Origin: Collinsella aerofaciens | GTDB taxonomy: Bacteria; Actinomycetota; Coriobacteriia; Coriobacteriales; Coriobacteriaceae | Assembly: GCF_028209395.1 (NCBI RefSeq) | Contig: NZ_JAQLDQ010000001.1 | Coordinates: 124,001 to 188,000 of the forward strand | Reading direction: 5' to 3' | DNA: 64,000 nucleotides | Part shown: piece after piece, positions 63,500-64,000 of the stretch | How the letters are laid out: each line of letters begins with the position of its first letter | Numbering within the stretch: position 1 is the first letter of the stretch | The notes under the pieces: model-generated | Told to the model about the DNA's origin: nothing | Seen by the model: the letters and a program-made list of their open reading frames with translations, nothing else | Database searches by the model: none | Made by a program: the position numbers and the translations under genes

Positions 63500-64000
63500 T
63501 TACGCCATCGGGATGCGGTCGTGGTTGACTTGGCTGTAGAACAGGCGCTGAATCTCGGCCGCATCACGTGACTGGCCGAGTGCCCACATGGTTTTGGCCA
63601 CGAGCGTCTCGGTGGTCATGTCGTCGCCGCGCAAAATGCCCGGATGATCGGCGTAGGCACGGCCGACCTCATAAACACCCAGGTCAAGGCCCTCTTCGGG
63701 GACCTGCGTGGTCATAACGACAGTGCGACCCGAATCGACCCAGCGGAAAATTGCCTCTTGGAACGACTCGCCCGACTCACCAAACTCGGGGATACCGCCA
63801 ATGCCAAAGGTCTCCAGAATCACAGCGTCGTAGCTATCGGCAAGAGCGTCCAGGATACCCGGGTTCACGCCGGGTGTCAGCTTAAGGACAAATACGCGCG
63901 GGTCGATGCTGTCGTAGAAGCGAACCGGGTTCTCGTCCTGGTGAGTGCCGTGGAGTCCGTTGCGAACGATGCGGTCGTTGCGGATATAGGCAATGGGCGG
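63500..64000 (-). CDS. ansA: L-asparaginase, C-terminal part
   Basis: The last 166 codons of a type I (cytosolic) asparaginase-like enzyme; the frame is open to the right edge, so the N-terminal catalytic half is outside. RVFVLKLTPGVNPGIL and AVILETFGIGGIPEF are typical of the C-terminal domain, and TTQVPEEGLDLGVYEVG belongs to the family. The N-terminal threonine nucleophiles cannot be checked. Length, if complete, would be near 330 residues. Confidence 0.85.
   Translation of the reverse strand, partial: PPIAYIRNDRIVRNGLHGTHQDENPVRFYDSIDPRVFVLKLTPGVNPGILDALADSYDAVILETFGIGGIPEFGESGESFQEAIFRWVDSGRTVVMTTQVPEEGLDLGVYEVGRAYADHPGILRGDDMTTETLVAKTMWALGQSRDAAEIQRLFYSQVNHDRIPMA

Overview
The window is one contiguous, GC-rich chromosomal stretch from a Gram-positive anaerobe. 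The gene content points to a gut Coriobacteriia member of the Collinsella type: MurT/GatD for amidating lipid II, a sortase pilus locus, type III glutamine synthetase, GatCAB, beta-glucoside PTS genes and actinobacterial-style codon use. The genus is an inference from gene content; no rRNA is present to confirm it.

Layout. 1-7.3 kb: end of a MobB-like gene, a histidine phosphatase, then a beta-glucoside module (LicT-type antiterminator, PTS EIIBC, GH1 6-phospho-beta-glucosidase) with an RNA antiterminator/terminator switch in front of the PTS gene, followed by an MFS transporter. 7.5-18.3 kb: a HAD phosphatase, then a surface-pilus locus with three sortase-anchored proteins (large adhesin, minor pilin, major pilin), a winged-helix AbiEi-like orphan, and a class C sortase. 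The adhesin gene carries a G9 tract just after its signal peptide and is a strong phase-variation candidate. 18.5-22.1 kb: gatCAB. 22.4-27.1 kb: AraC regulator divergent from a two-gene ABC exporter-fold transporter. 27.3-30.7 kb: DUF6110 protein plus a P1B-type ATPase behind a DtxR-like operator, then a RelB/PIN-type toxin-antitoxin pair with a visible operator. 31.4 kb: tmRNA. 32.3-37.3 kb: patatin, rplM-rpsI, glmM, a glucose-type PTS EIIA, nagB. 37.7-42.2 kb: a 999-residue STAND/SARP-like regulator, yhbY, a methyltransferase. 42.5-48.2 kb (minus strand): UPF0210 protein, metH, a separate MetH reactivation domain, metF. 48.6-51.2 kb: type III glutamine synthetase and tRNA-Glu. 51.3-55.7 kb (minus): a single-ORF MurT-GatD fusion and two related alpha-helical proteins. 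56.2-64 kb: three iron-alcohol-dehydrogenase-fold enzymes, a polyferredoxin-like protein, YchF, small proteins around a 26-bp palindromic operator, and the C-terminal part of an asparaginase running off the end.

Several threads connect genes. Beta-glucosides enter and are phosphorylated by the EIIBC, are cut by the GH1 enzyme, and the standalone EIIA at 35.8 kb can supply the IIA function the EIIBC lacks. metF, the reactivation domain and metH form one overlapping minus-strand operon for methionine methyl-group synthesis. glmM and nagB sit together in amino-sugar metabolism.

The intergenic space is unusually rich in structured DNA. At least five kinds of palindromic element occur. Two of these kinds show the same design: a short conserved core flanked by long arms that are perfectly or almost perfectly self-complementary within a copy but unrelated in sequence between copies. 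I consider these elements and the switchable adhesin the most interesting content.
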